Translations under genes and position numbers: made by a program
From: Chlorokybus atmophyticus
Lineage: Eukaryota > Streptophyta > Chlorokybophyceae > Chlorokybales > Chlorokybaceae
DNA: 64,000 nt
Assembly: GCA_009103225.1 (NCBI GenBank)
Contig: RHPI01000797.1
Location: forward strand, 758,229-822,228
Reading direction: 5' to 3'
Notes under the pieces: generated by a model
The model's input: only the letters and a program-made list of their open reading frames with translations
Database searches by the model: none
Told to the model about the DNA's origin: nothing
In this document: piece by piece, positions 38,101 to 52,396 of the stretch
Layout: each line of letters begins with the position of its first letter
How positions within the stretch are numbered: position 1 is the first letter of the stretch

Positions 38101-39412
38101 CGAAGCGCGTCTCTGCCGCCTTCAAGCGCAGGATGCCCAACAAAGGTGCGCGGCAAGTCCTGAATGTACACAAATACGTGCGCTTGTGTGCAAGTCATTG
38201 CGTCATAACCATCACATACGCATATGTGACGAGATGGGCCACATCTTGTGTGTTACCTTTGCTATCTGCGAGTCCCAGCGTGACTTGGTAAAACTGTCAC
38301 CTAAACCAGTGCGCTGTTCAAAACTGGCCAGCAGCAGCTGGTAATGCCCCGGAACGCGCCTCAACTGAACCCCGGCGAACACTTGCCACACCTGAGGAAC
38401 TACACTTAGACAAGAACTGTACGTGAGCAAGATTCTACGTTTGTTCCCAGCGGAATCAGGTAGACGACATACACGCACACCTAATTGCACGCACCTCAGC
38501 TCTTAGCGCCATGGGCACGCCTCCCGCAACCAGGCGCTCCAACTGGCTGGCCCATGGCACGGCCTGTGCGCTCAAAGTAGAAGCATCTTCTATCTGCGCG
38601 TTGCGCTTGAAGCGCACAGCTGTTTCCACTGCCGTGAGCGGCGGTCGGGTAGGTCCATGTTGAGTGTAACGATGGTGTTGAGACTCCCTTGCATTCGCAA
38701 ATTTGCTCGACTGTGAGCGGGAAAGCATAGCTGTTGCTTGATTGCTGAGCATGTGCTGAATGTCGTACTCGCCATCGGGCATGCCAACGATGGACTCGGA
38801 TATCGACCGCACGGCAGCGTATTGCCATAGAAAGGTGCTCCATCTTTCTGCGCGCGTGGCCTCCTCTTCCTGACAAACAACATCAACCAAGCATGAGCAT
38901 AGCACGATCAAGTACTTTGTCACAGTGCATGCGCGCGCAGGTGTGTGCGCGCGTGTGCTTGTTAACTTATGGACTTTTGTGCGATGCTTGCAACGCACCG
39001 CGTAGACCGGTGCGAGGCGTTTGTACTCGTCCGCAAACTCCGCGCGAACCTCAAAGCCGTAAGCGTCACGGACAACACTTCACAAACAAGTTAGGCATGC
39101 TCGCATTACCATTGTTTATTTTACAGTTTTACACATATGAGTTGCGCTCTGCTCAATTCGCATAATGCCAATGCAACATGTCATTGCACCAATCTGTCCT
39201 CAATAGGCATGTGTGCGTGGCACTCATCAGATCAGCTGCAGCTGATCAGGAGTGTTGCACTTTGCAACTCCTATTTCCAGCATACTGCAAACCAAAACTG
39301 AAATGTGCGCAGGGCAGTGAGCGCTATAACACCTCAGTGGGTCAGGAGGAACTTCACGGACTGGCTTGGGCGTCGGCAAGGTGAGCCCCGACGGCCGACG
39401 CCTAGCACGCAT
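35175..39412 (-). CDS. TBC-domain Rab GTPase-activating protein
   Basis: Stimulates GTP hydrolysis by Rab proteins in membrane traffic. Exons: 39333-39412, 38999-39077, 38495-38869, 38257-38391, 38049-38159, 37864-37989, 37309-37540, 36963-37129, 36680-36718, 36506-36594, 36284-36424, 35753-36121 and 35175-35429. Phases fit except between 36963 and 36718, where a small exon is missing; 36848-36887 would restore the frame and give 745 residues. The TBC domain runs from about residue 165 to 400. It has the arginine-finger motif IAKDLPRTF (Arg227), the glutamine finger TGYCQGMNF (Gln260), and GGWFLTAFVGALPWETTLRVWD. Upstream is DAYGFEVRAEFADEYKRL; downstream is a coiled coil (residues about 460-540) and a Ser/Pro/Asn-rich tail with an Asn tract. 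The intron after 37864 begins with GC (CAG/GCAAGT). The specific Rab target cannot be told. Confidence 0.88.
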
Positions 39413-40398
39413 TCTCTTCTCTCCTCATAACAGTTTACGCGAAGTTCAACGAGATGACAGTAACCTAGCTTGCACATGCAGAGCTGCAGCCCCTAGCGCA
39501 GCATTAGCAGCTGCAGGCGCAGCATGCGTCTGGCCTGGTAACCTTATCCTCAGCTGCGCCATTGTGCACAGCCAGCTAATCATCCGAAACTCAAGCTCCT
39601 CTCGCCCCTCAAGCTCAGATAGCATGCACGTCACGACCCCGTGCTACCACTACTGCACCTGCTAACGCACCACGGCCCCCACCGCTGCCGCCGTCGTCGC
39701 CGGATCGCTCTTGTTTGGCGGGGCATCTCTCTCTCCACACTCCGCTGCCCCGCCCGCGGTTGCAGGGAAGTTCCGTTGTTCGAGCGGAAGCTACGCGCGT
39801 GCACACGCTCGAGTCGTGTGACACGCCAGGAATGATGATGATACACGGTTTGCTCCGAGGTTGATGATCGATGCATTTGTTACTCAACTACATGCCATGT
39901 CGCTTCGATCATGCAAACTAACAGCCTGCACGAGATTGGAATTATGACGATTTGACACAAGCACTGCAAAACTACAAGAGCGAGAAATCCCCCCCCACCC
40001 CCCACCCCCCACCCCGGCCCCCGCCCCCCGCGCGATTTGAGGCTAGAGCACCTTCTATTTGATGCACACCATCACAAGCACGCGCTGGAGGTTATAGGTT
40101 TGCTTTCAAGCGTTAGCTTACTAAGCACAGATGTGCATATACGCAATGATCTACTACAATTGCGGTCACATCAACATGCGCACACGCTCCTGCTCATCTT
40201 TGTGCTACCTCCTCCCCTTTCCTCCACATTGCTTTGCTTGTAGTAAGCACAATATGCTTGTTGTCGTGCACTGCTGTTAGAACCACGGCATAGCCGACCC
40301 TTGCAACAGGTGGCAGCAACGTTTTCTGTTGTTTTGGCCAACCTGCAGTACATGGCAACAACTAGCCACTACAAGCGCATCCGCACCAACAACAGACA
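39413..40398. other. Intergenic region with a C-rich tract
   Basis: Between the start of the TBC gene and the stop of AATF, both on the minus strand. It includes the perfect palindrome GATCAGCTGCAGCTGATC (inside the first TBC intron, near 39230) just outside, and the C-run tract at 39989-40029. Confidence 0.5.
39989..40029 (-). repeat. Potential G-quadruplex tract on the minus strand
   Basis: Plus strand shows successive runs of four to eight C separated by single A or GG/G. On the minus strand this gives six G runs within 41 bases, matching the G4 pattern. It lies about 580 bp upstream of the TBC start codon and 370 bp beyond the AATF stop. Confidence 0.8.
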
Positions 40399-43300
40399 TC
40401 ACTCGTCCAAGCGTGCTTCCGCTTGGCCCGCGCCACCAAACAGCCTTGAGAACAGCTGGCTTGTCATGGAGGACAGCTCGATGGGCTGAGGCGCCATGAA
40501 GCTCACAAGCGGGTCCTGCAAATTGTACCTGACAGCACTCTTAAGTCAGCAGAAGTGCTCTTTTTGCAACCACACATACACAATGAAGCCAGCAGGTGGT
40601 ACCTTATTTTCCGGCCCTTTGAAGCCCGTCGATCCACTACTTTGCGCGTCCTGTTCCTGGCCTTCAATGTGAAAACTGCAATACAACGCACCCTCAGCAT
40701 GAAGCAAGCCCAGTCCACAGATCCACCCTTGAAAACATAAAGGGCCTGAATACAAGCCCTCCTGGCACAGGATACATTTACAGGAAGTGCGTACCTCCGT
40801 CTGCGGCCGTTGGTGCATTGGTCTCCAGAAACTCCTTGAGCAACGCTTGATAAAACTCCGTGTCATCATAGGTCTCCTCCAGTACATCATCGTCCGGTGA
40901 TGGCGTTGTAGTTTCAACGCCTTCACCCTGCACATTGCACAGCAATCACATGTAGGCAAATGCCAGACAAGGTGCTTGCAACTGTCAACAACATGCACAA
41001 GATCCTTCCAGGTAATGACTAACATGCTATGGGATCCGTCTACTGACAAACAAAAAGTACCCACTAGTTCCTGCATCGGGACTGACTAAAGGTATATAAC
41101 GACGACCCCCAGACTGATCTATGCTGCCCATTTTGCTTATTCTGCTCCCTCAGTATCAAGACAAACCTGGCCAAAGACGCGAACTTGAGACCGCCGGCAG
41201 CGAGCGCGCTTGACCACACGCTCGGGGTCCGCCATAATGGTGGCGACCTGAGAGGAGATGCTCTGTCCACAGCCAGATGTTAGCTATCAGCCCGCACTGA
41301 CAATGTAATACAGCAGGAGAGTGCGATAATCAACCTGATTGATTGCGCGCAGCTGACCCTTTGCAACCGACGCGCCCGCCGCAAGCGAAGTCTTGCGATG
41401 CCACCGATCCAACGCATCGACCTGGAACGGCTCAACCCTGACAGAAAATGTGACACAACGTGTGAGCACCGAGGCATGCATGTGGGGTATTGTGGCAACA
41501 GCACCACAGATAAGCATGTCTACCTCGTCATTTGTTGTTGTATGCGTTGCCAGCAACCGTCAACGCCACTCTCTTGCTGTGACACCTCAACTGCACAAGG
41601 CAACCCCTGATGTGATACAGAAAGAGAGGTGTACCGCGCCATTGGCCCACGTTAGCGGCAGCAATAAATGGTACCTGCCGGAGGAATGGAGCCAACTGCG
41701 CTGTTTTGATCTGCCAGAGCCTGAAAACAGCATATTGGCGTACAGCTTAGCTTGACATTGTGTATTGATGTGGTTGGACCACCACAATCAATGTAAAACA
41801 GCACACTCAACAATCCAAATTCAAAGCAATGCAGCCTGCACAGCTGAGCTGACCTTGTGGACTTCCAGCAGTGTGTCCACGGTGCGTGCAGCTGTTGAGG
41901 CCACATCTTTGATAGCGCGAGCTACCTCCGATGCGCTGCAATATTGTCTTCGCACATGTGGCTGCCAACACACAACTGAGTGTGTCAACACTATTGAGGA
42001 GCATATATTTGTGTGTGATCATGTTTTTTGGCAAGGTACCTCTGGAAGCCGGTTCGCAGACGGCAGCAGCTTTTGCAGGGCAATGCGCCACTTCAAGCAG
42101 CGTTCCCATAGTTCCTACACAATAACAAGTGTGGGTCAAGTGCCAAGCATGCTGTACAGCTATTAAAGTTGCTTGCACGTAACTCAGCGCAGGGACTCGT
42201 GTTGAGCTTTTGGCCTACCTTTTGATGCTTCACAGCCAAACCTTTCTGTTTATCGTCTTCACCTTGCGCGCGAACCTTTGACAAAGTGAGTCTGCAGCAT
42301 GCCTTTAGTCAGCAACCGACCAAGTTTCGTAGACACAAAGGGCACATGCAAAACACTGTCAATACTGCGGCATACTCTTCTTCTGCGCGCAAACGCTGAT
42401 ACTCAATCTCCAACTCGGCATCTTCTTCAGCTCCCTACAAAATTATGAATGTCACAAGCCTGTTGCTCTGCCATATCACCTTAACGTACAATGTAGACAC
42501 GCGCTATTGCTCTGCCATACCATGCTACTTAGTAATGCAACCTGCATAACCTGGTTTGAATGGACAACAACAGGTACAACCAACAATGACGGACTTGGTT
42601 AAGTAATCACCTCTCTTTCGAAGTCAACATCGGTGCCACTTGGGCCAGCCTCCTCAGAAGAAGCTAAACGCCGCGCCATATCGTCATCACCTGCGTCTTC
42701 ATCGTCCTCTTCCTCTTCGTCTTCCTCCTCACCGTCTTGGTCCTCGTCATAAGGACTCTCTTCCGCATCTTCAAAGGCCTGGCGGCTTCCTGTCCGTCCC
42801 GTGTATTCTCCGTCTTCAAGTGCGATGCCCGCGCGAAGGCGCAAACCAGAAGGCGCCTGCTGCTTGCTGCTGCAGGAGGGAAGCGCATGAAGCACAGAAT
42901 GAGATGTTGTGCCCTTGTGCTTCAATTGCAACAACTGAACGGATCATGGCGACTTACTGTCTTGCTACGTCAATGTCATCTTCGTCTTCTTCAACTTGCT
43001 CCTGGGCCCATGCAGCCTCGCCGTAGTCTTGGGCATCAGGATCAAACTCTGTGTGCAAATGAGGAACGTCACTTCACAGCATGCAGTAGTTAACATGCGG
43101 AAGTCAACAACCTGGTTCTGGTTTGTACTTCAGCCGCAAGCAAGCTGTTATTGTGCTCAAGGGTTTACATTCCAACATGGTTGTCCCCCATGTGCAGCTG
43201 CCAAGAAACCTGGCGTACGTTCTAACAACACAAGAATATAGCATGCATGAAGCTGCGCTGGAGTCGCGGTTGTGTGCAAGCATCAGCAGCAATGGCATGA

Positions 43301-43505
43301 CAGAGTAAGTACTCAACATACCAGCAAAGTCACTCAACCCGCCCCCAGAATATGTGATGAACTACACACCAACAAGCTTTGTCCTACACAACAGCACCCA
43401 CGTAAAGCTTCTGTGGCGAAGCATGGCACGCATACCTTGCACAGGTGCGGGGTTAGCGAGCTCCGCCAAGTCCTCAGCAAGCGTGCGCCGCTTCAATGCA
43501 GGCAT
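40399..43505 (-). CDS. AATF: AATF/Bfr2-like protein (TRAUB domain), ribosome biogenesis factor
   Basis: Nucleolar protein needed for early small-subunit (18S) pre-rRNA processing. Fourteen exons fit in phase: 43436-43505, 42958-43048, 42611-42869, 42376-42434, 42219-42291, 42040-42114, 41854-41925, 41675-41720, 41524-41590, 41335-41437, 41167-41262, 40795-40927, 40603-40675 and 40399-40528. They give 448 residues. The N-terminus is MPALKRRTLAEDLAELANPA, followed by EFDPDAQDYGEAAW and a long Asp/Glu tract (residues about 100-125). The AATF core follows: GLAVKHQKELWERCLKWRIA and LQKLL. Then come WHRKTSLAAG, QVATIMADPERVVKR, and the signature YDDTEFYQALLKEFLE. The C-terminal TRAUB motif reads VDRRASKGRKIRYNLQ, then FMAP, ending in LFSRLFGG. 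It is divergent from beta-tubulin 2, with 754 bp between starts. Confidence 0.94.
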
Positions 43506-44259
43506 GACGCCACGCGATTCTCCTCAATCGCTTCCACCTCTACCTCCACCTCCACCTCCGCGTGCACTTTGTCCGCCACCACCGCCGCCGCCGCCGCCCT
43601 CGCCGTAGTTGTCCTGAGCTAGTGCCAGAGCCTGGTCATGCGAACCCGTTCCGTCCGCGATGTTACTGATCTGGGTCGGCGGGAAGCCCTGTCAGCAGCG
43701 GTTTACGGTGGGCCGCCGCGTACAGGAAAGGTCTTGAGGAAACGGTTGTACCAGACGGAGATCGGAGAGCGAAAAGGGTCAAAGTCAAGGACGACCGTAA
43801 CCGCCGTTGTTGGTCGCAGCGCGCAACTCCGGCTAACAGCCATGCGCTGTCGGCGGCTTGCTGCTCGATCCGCGGGCAGCTTTGCAGTTCGAACTCCGCA
43901 TTCCTCCGTCAGAGGCAAACCGCGCGACTGACCGGCACGCGGTCAAATGCTGTCAAAAAAGTCAGACCACATCAGACGTGTCTCAAGCCAAATATCAACT
44001 GAACTGTTGATATCATTGTTGTTACCAAGGTAGTATGATGGATATTCGGCTTGACCATGATATAGACCGTTTTGATTTTGCCGCGCATTTTGAGCTGAGT
44101 TTAGAGCAAAAGCTCTAACCCTATGCGGGTATTGTAAGCAGAAAGCGATAGCAGCAAGCTTAGCGGCGGCTGCGGCAGGTGCGGCGAGGAGGTTGTTGTC
44201 GTCGGCGGGCGGGCTATCGGTTCGGCTGTTGGCTCGGGTGGGGACAGGGGCCAGTCAAG
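43506..44259. promoter_or_regulatory. Divergent promoter region between AATF and beta-tubulin 2
   Basis: Holds both 5' leaders. CCA/CCG-rich near the AATF start. No defined element was identified. Confidence 0.5.
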
Positions 44260-46124
<1,865 letters not shown>

Positions 46125-49100
46125 ACTGGCGATGAGAAGCCACTTGACAATGCATGATCCTGGCCCGGGCAATGTTGTACGGCGGTGCACACATTGTGCC
46201 CTGCTCAGTAATAACCTGATGTATGGCATGGTATGGTATCGCGATAGCAACACCTTATTGTTGTTTGTAGTCTACGACCGATTGTTTGTCATAATAGCAT
46301 TGCCACATTGCTGCTAGAGGCTGTGCCTCTAGTCACAACACCTTGCGATTATGGTCGTGTGCAATTATGAACATGATGAAAACTCGATTTCAAGAACCTC
46401 TTGTGTTTTGCGAATGTTTGCATGGCAAGGCTATACTGTCAGCAAGGTGCATCACATCAAGCACATAAGGGCCGACCTGACCCTTCCCTCTGCAAACAAT
46501 GATCTGCAATTGTGCGCAACTTCAATCTAGTACTCTCCGGTTCTGCAGCGGATGCTGGCTTCCATGTTGTAGCATGCCGCTGGCATGCGTGTGAGTATGC
46601 TTGTGCAGTGATAGGCAGGGTTGACAGTACGTAGCTTGGTGTGACGATGTCGCTGTTAGTGTATGAGAGAGTGTAGCATGGTAGTGTGCCGCAATGTCCA
46701 GCAATGTTTCACTGCGCTGCAGGCTGTGTACAGAGATGGCCGTAGCGTGTGTGGTATGTGATGCTATGTATGCAATCAGTGTTGACTATGCATTGCTCTG
46801 TTGTAACAATTATTGGATACTTGCATGTGAGTCAGTCGTCCTACCAGCTGTGCTGCATTGCGTGACGAGTATGGCGTGGTGTGCGTATCAAGCATACGGC
46901 GCTGTAATGTACACCATAAATCTGCATGTTATGTGTCGTACTAGTTGTACTTACCATATGGCCAGCATCACAGCCACTCCAATTGCTTTGTTTGACATTA
47001 ACATTTCATGCTTGGCTTAAAGCTTGCATGCTGGTGTGCGTATATACATCTACATAGGTATATGTATACTTGCTGCTTGTGGTGCTTCTTATCGTGCATT
47101 TAGACTGCTTTTGCCCTGTGACTTACACCTTATACATATATACACGTAGGTGTGTTTGAGTGCCGGGGCTTATGATGCTGCGTGTGCGGTTGTTACGCAC
47201 GGTAGCACATGACACTCCAATACTTGACAGTTGGTCGTCGTAAAGTGCTGTAGGTGAGCCTAAGCTCTTGCATGCTGTTACTTGCTGACATTCGTATCGC
47301 TGAGGGGCTAAGCAACGCGCTCCTAGGACAAGAGCAGAGCTTGCTTGATTGAAGAGGGAAGCTGTATTTTTGTTTGCGCGGGGAAACTATAGTACAGGTA
47401 AATGGGCTTGGTGGCATCCGAGCCGGGCCGCAACACGAAGCTCTCATCGAACGTCACTGTTATGGCGTGGAGACAAAGCAGTATAGCGTAGCAGGTCGGA
47501 GACGGCTAAACGGGGTAAATATGACAACAATCTGCCGGAGGGATACCTTTTACCGGCTGACAATGGAGACGCATGGCACGCTTGAGGAGGACTTTCAGCC
47601 TGTGCAATTCGCACGCGCAATGTCATGGACGTTGCTAAAAGCGTAGCTGCGCCGCAAGGAGGGTTTTGTATGGCTGTGCCGGGTGGCTTGCGGTGATAGC
47701 TAGCACAGGTTATGGCCATCCAGTGGGAGCAGCAGTGTTGGTAGTAATGCCGGGTTGGACGCCCGTGACCCCAAACCCTCCTACCACATAGGCGGACGCG
47801 ACGCTTGCATAGTTGACATGGGTGGGGCTAGACTTGCGCGGTGTGGTGTGCGATGCGTGCATATGCGTATGCGGTGTGATGGGAACGCATGCAAAATATA
47901 CAACATCAATTGCAATTCAGTTGGCCACTAGGCTACTTTACAACCCTACCGTACTGCCTTTACCCCATTAGACACGCAATAGTCAACATGATGTTGTAAT
48001 TGTCTGCCCGCACGGGCGCTGGTTGCTGTGACGTGATGCATTCATATATAGTCAAGTGCGAATGAGATAGCTTGGTGGTGCCGGTTGCCTGCTAACAAAC
48101 ACAATATGCTGTGGTTAACGGATGCGTGCAATTGTGTGCTTGAGTGTGTGTGGTGGACCATGCCACAGCGTGTGAACCTACCTTGGCTGCAACCGCCTTA
48201 CCTACATCAACTGTTAATGTTGCGTGTATGAAGTGTGTGGCGGACTCAATGCATGTGTAGAATACATGCAATGATGTGATTGTGACTATTGCATTGCGTA
48301 TCATAGACTTGCCTCTGCACTTTCAGCTTTCAGTCAAGTGTGCCATACACGCTCTCCACGCCGTGCATGCATGCGCTTTTGCATGTTTTGCAACTGTATT
48401 ATTGAAATGCCTAGGTATGATTTAATGATGAGAGTTGAGTGGTTGATAACATGCATGTTAATGTAGGTGGCTTGTGGTTGCTCCGTATTTCATGCTTGGT
48501 TTCACTGTTCAACACTATGATTGCTCGCTCATAGACATGTATGTGACACTTGCATTGGCATGCTCTTAGCGGCCGGGTAGGTAAGATGGTAGAATGCAAT
48601 GTTGTTGTTGAGCATTGCGTGCCATCAAGCGTCTATATCATAGATTGCACAGATGCTCGCTTTCATATATATCATATACTTAAAAAGTGCACTTGGATTT
48701 GATGGTGTGCATTGTGTTGGTTGTGCTTTTGCTTGGACAAGCATGAGTTGTGGTGTTTCAACACATTCCATGCGCAATTGATGACTTGCATCAACGAAAT
48801 ATGCACGGACTCTGCACGACACACACCATTTGTACATGTGTGAGAGTTTGTGCTGCACTTAGCTTTGGCTTGACCCTCAAGTGAAGTCATGCTTGCTACT
48901 ATGTTGCTTGCAGCTGGCCCCTTTCAGTTTTAGTGAGTTTGTTATACGGCAACTGTAATGATGTTATGACCCTAGTTGCTTATGTTGCTTGTGCTCGACA
49001 CGCATGCGCTGAGGCATCAGTTATGCTTATGCATGAGGTCAAGGCCAACGAGCAACACAGAGACATGTCGATACCGACGCCTACATCCAGAGTGCTCAAG

Positions 49101-49321
49101 TGCTTGCATGTACAGCTGCGCCAACGCCGCCAATCAGTAGCACAGCAAACCTCAACACAACCCTGCAGCACCTCAACCGTTTCACATTGAGATGACCTGA
49201 TGCACGACTTCCAGCCCTACTGCTCTCTGATTGTGAAAACATACTCTCCTTCATGCAATAACAAGTAATGCACGGGGCTCGTGGCTTTGACACAATTTCT
49301 CCCCGCTGCACAGCGAGACCA
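46125..49321. other. 3.2-kb convergent intergenic region
   Basis: No phase-consistent gene. It contains a short retroelement-like relic at about 47.5 kb and scattered TGCATG-rich DNA. Confidence 0.5.
47541..47646 (+). pseudogene. Possible retroelement coding relic B
   Basis: The frame reads YRLTMETHGTLEEDFQPVQF. The nucleotides at 47557-47582 match 29403-29428 in 21 of 26 positions. No further domain remains. Confidence 0.3.
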
Positions 49322-51277
49322 CTAATGGGGCGTCTGCGCAGCTGGCCTGGAGGCCACAACGCGCTGCAACAGCTGGAACGCTTGATCGAAGCTGACAAAA
49401 GCGGTGAACCAGAGCTGCAGACAGCACACTCCGTCAGTACACAAGAAACCACCCAGCAACATGAAACACCCACTTAGATCTCACGCCAGGTAAAGGCTCG
49501 AGAGCTGGATAAGGGCTGCATGTTAACACTGCACGGATGAAATGCACAGCAGTTACCTGCTGTTGATCCGCAAGCATAACATGCACGAATTTCTGATTTG
49601 GCTGAATTGGGTTGTGCAGCTTCTCCACACCAGCCATCGTATGTAATGTCAAAAACACCTGCAACACAGCAAGGAAACGAACGAGCGCAAGTCAGCATAT
49701 ATGACAATGAACCAATATCAGCGACAAGGAGAATGCTCTACAGAATATGCAGACATGCAAAAGAATGGAGTGGCAACAAATGCGGTCTGCATTACCTTGT
49801 AGTGGTCAAGGACCACCGCATTATTCGCATCCACAAAGTTTATCCTTGAGTCGCTGCAAAATGCGATGGACAGGTTGCCAATGAACAGCATACCAGGGAT
49901 GGGGCCTGTTTCCAGCTGCAGCGAGCAGGCAAATGCTGCAGTGGAATGAACGAAGTTACAATGCTACCGCACAATGCAATACAACAACTGTCTGCCAACC
50001 AGCTATGGCAGACAAGAGACAGCAGCAACAACGGCGATCATAACCACGCACCGTCAATCAGAGTTTCATCAGGGCGAGGAGCAAACCGAGACCGCCACAC
50101 TTTGGTGTACCCGGATATTGCACCTGTGGTCACTGTTTGCAGCTTGCCAAAGGCTGTCGACAAGATGCCACTGCCCTCGCGCGGGCCACCAGTGGCAACT
50201 GGCACCACAAAACGACTTGTCACAACTAAATTTTGGGACTTGCTGTTCACACTGCGTGTCTTATGTTATCACTGAATGTACCACAATGCAAAGACAGCAT
50301 GACACCCTCCACCACGTGCTGACCTCCAATGAACAAGATCCTGCGCACCAAGTCATGTTTATGCACCCACTTGCAAGCCTCACCATGACTGTAGCCCCGC
50401 CGAATGCTGTCGTCAGCCTTCTTCATTGCTTTGTTCAACGAGTGCAAGAAGCTCGACTGGCCGGGCTGCAAAGGAGGAGAAGGTGGGCGCGGAGGGGCGT
50501 CCAGTGCTGGAGCCAAGCTGATGGGAGGCACGTACCGGTAAGGGCCTCCAGCGCGGGGAAGTTGTGGCACAGGATGACCCTGCAGCATGCAAGAATGAGA
50601 ACACACAATTGTTGGTACTGCACCATATAAGCAACTGCAACGCATTGCTCAAGCTCTGCTGACGCCAAGCATTGCACACCTTGCATGATTACGTACGCCA
50701 TTGGGGTTAGCAGACTGGCAACACAACATTTACGTTCCAGTGCCGTTGCTTGAAGCACATACAACATGCTTGCACTACGTGCACGCAGCATGTCAATGCA
50801 GCCATGCTGGCTGTCAAATCACTATAGCGTACTGGCATGCCGTGCCCCTGAGCTGCAAGCAGACTACCCGCACGCTAGCAACCTAATCTCGCAGGTCACA
50901 TCGTACACCCCAGTGCAACAACATGCTTACTAGCAGCGGTTTCTACCGAGACGCATGCATATGCTCATCAAGAAGTCAATTGCAACTCTCGCAAGCACAA
51001 CGCGCCATGCATGCAACCATGCAAGTCAAATCATGAACTTCTCACTCACGTGAACGACTTGAGGCTGCGCCGGGTAGGCCTGCTGGTAAGTCGGTTGCTG
51101 CGGCTGCCATTGCGGCGCTCCGTAACTTGGAGGCGGAGCGGCAAACGTGGGCTGCGGAATGTACTGCCCCGCGGGTTGGGTGTGTGGCTGCTGTGGTGGA
51201 GGAGCACCCTCGGTATACACCGGTACCGCCGGAGGAGGTGGATACCCCGCTGGCTGCTGCTGCTGCGGCTGTGCCAT
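49322..51277 (-). CDS. GRAM-domain protein of the plant GEM/GER (ABA-responsive) type
   Basis: Six exons fit in phase: 51050-51277, 50384-50579, 50052-50225, 49796-49935, 49557-49658 and 49322-49414. They give 310 residues. Residues 1-140 are Pro/Gln-rich (MAQPQQQQPAGYPPPPAVPV...), as in plant GEM-like proteins. The GRAM domain follows: VWRSRFAPRPDETLID, then ETGPIPGMLFIGNLSIAFCS, then VFLTLHTMAGVEKLHNPIQP and NQKFVHVMLADQQQLWFTAF. It ends VSFDQAFQLLQRVVAS, the counterpart of the plant FWFMGFVSYDKA segment. GRAM domains bind membrane lipids; in land plants the group includes abscisic-acid-induced and cell-division-linked members. The exact role in an alga is unknown. It is divergent from the repeat protein at 52.4 kb. 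Confidence 0.85.
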
Positions 51278-52396
51278 GTTAGCAAGCTGAGAAGCAGCTT
51301 ATCGCGACTAAGCCTGGGCTTCAATCCTCCCACTCCCTCCTCAGCAAGCTTCTTTCGCCACCGAACACTGTTCAGATGACTGCAGCTGTTGCTGCTCTGA
51401 GAGCCCGCAACTCTTCCGCAACGAAGACAAGACTGCAGCAGACAAGACTTCACCTGAGCTTAGCTTAACTCAGCTCAACTCAACTTCGCTCAGCTTGATT
51501 TCTCCTTCGCAGACCAGAAGACTGAATGTGCTAGCCTTATACCAAGGAGCCTAGGCCCAATCTATACGTGCCGCCTATTGCCGACAACGTCACCGACAAC
51601 GACGACTGTGTGCTTGCCACTACAGACTGCTGCCAAGTGGCAGGGTTGACGCCAGCTCGAACCCGATCACGGCATGTTGAGAAAAACCACAACCGACTGC
51701 GATCGGTCGACCTGCACGCAGTGGAATTAGGGTTTGCAGCTGCTTGCGCACAGTACCTTGAGCAGGCGTGCTGTTGGAGGGCGGTTTGGCTTGTGTAGCA
51801 GCGAGGTGGTTGCTGGCTAGCTGTATTTGGCTTTTTCTCAATATGCTAATGAGCGTGCCGGGGTCTGGAGCTGTTCTTAGAACACGGCTGCATGGGGCCG
51901 CATGTTTGAGTGCCTGGAACTACTGCTGGTAGGTGGGTGAGTTTGCTATGCTAATTGAGCTGGCATGCAGTGGCAAGCTTTTCCTCTTCTATTCTTTGTC
52001 TGTTGTGTGCAAAAACTTACTCAGCTCGTTTCACACTTGTCACAGTGCACGCATGTGCTTGTGCATACTGCTCGTTTCGCAATGCTGCACTGGTGTCGGG
52101 TGTTGGTCTATCCGCTGCATGTATGCTGCGCACTGCATACTGCCTTCTTGCATTGTTCATGTCGCTTGCAACCACTGTACAGCACTATGCACACAGAATG
52201 CGCCCTCCTCTTGCAGTGTCCTTCCCCCCCTCACGAGCATGTTGAGTGACTGCTAAGTGCTGCACGTCCTGCAGGATGCTCACAACAGGGACAGACTGTT
52301 GTCACAAGTAACAGTCCCACACTCCAAAAATTGAAAGTCAGTAACAGAATGCGCAGCAGCGCTCCACACCAAGAGTCTTACTGCTAGCAAATTCCA
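51278..52396. promoter_or_regulatory. Divergent intergenic region
   Basis: About 1.1 kb between the GRAM gene and the repeat protein. A stretch near 51455-51500 repeats CTCAACT/CTCAGCT; no other feature was seen. Confidence 0.5.
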
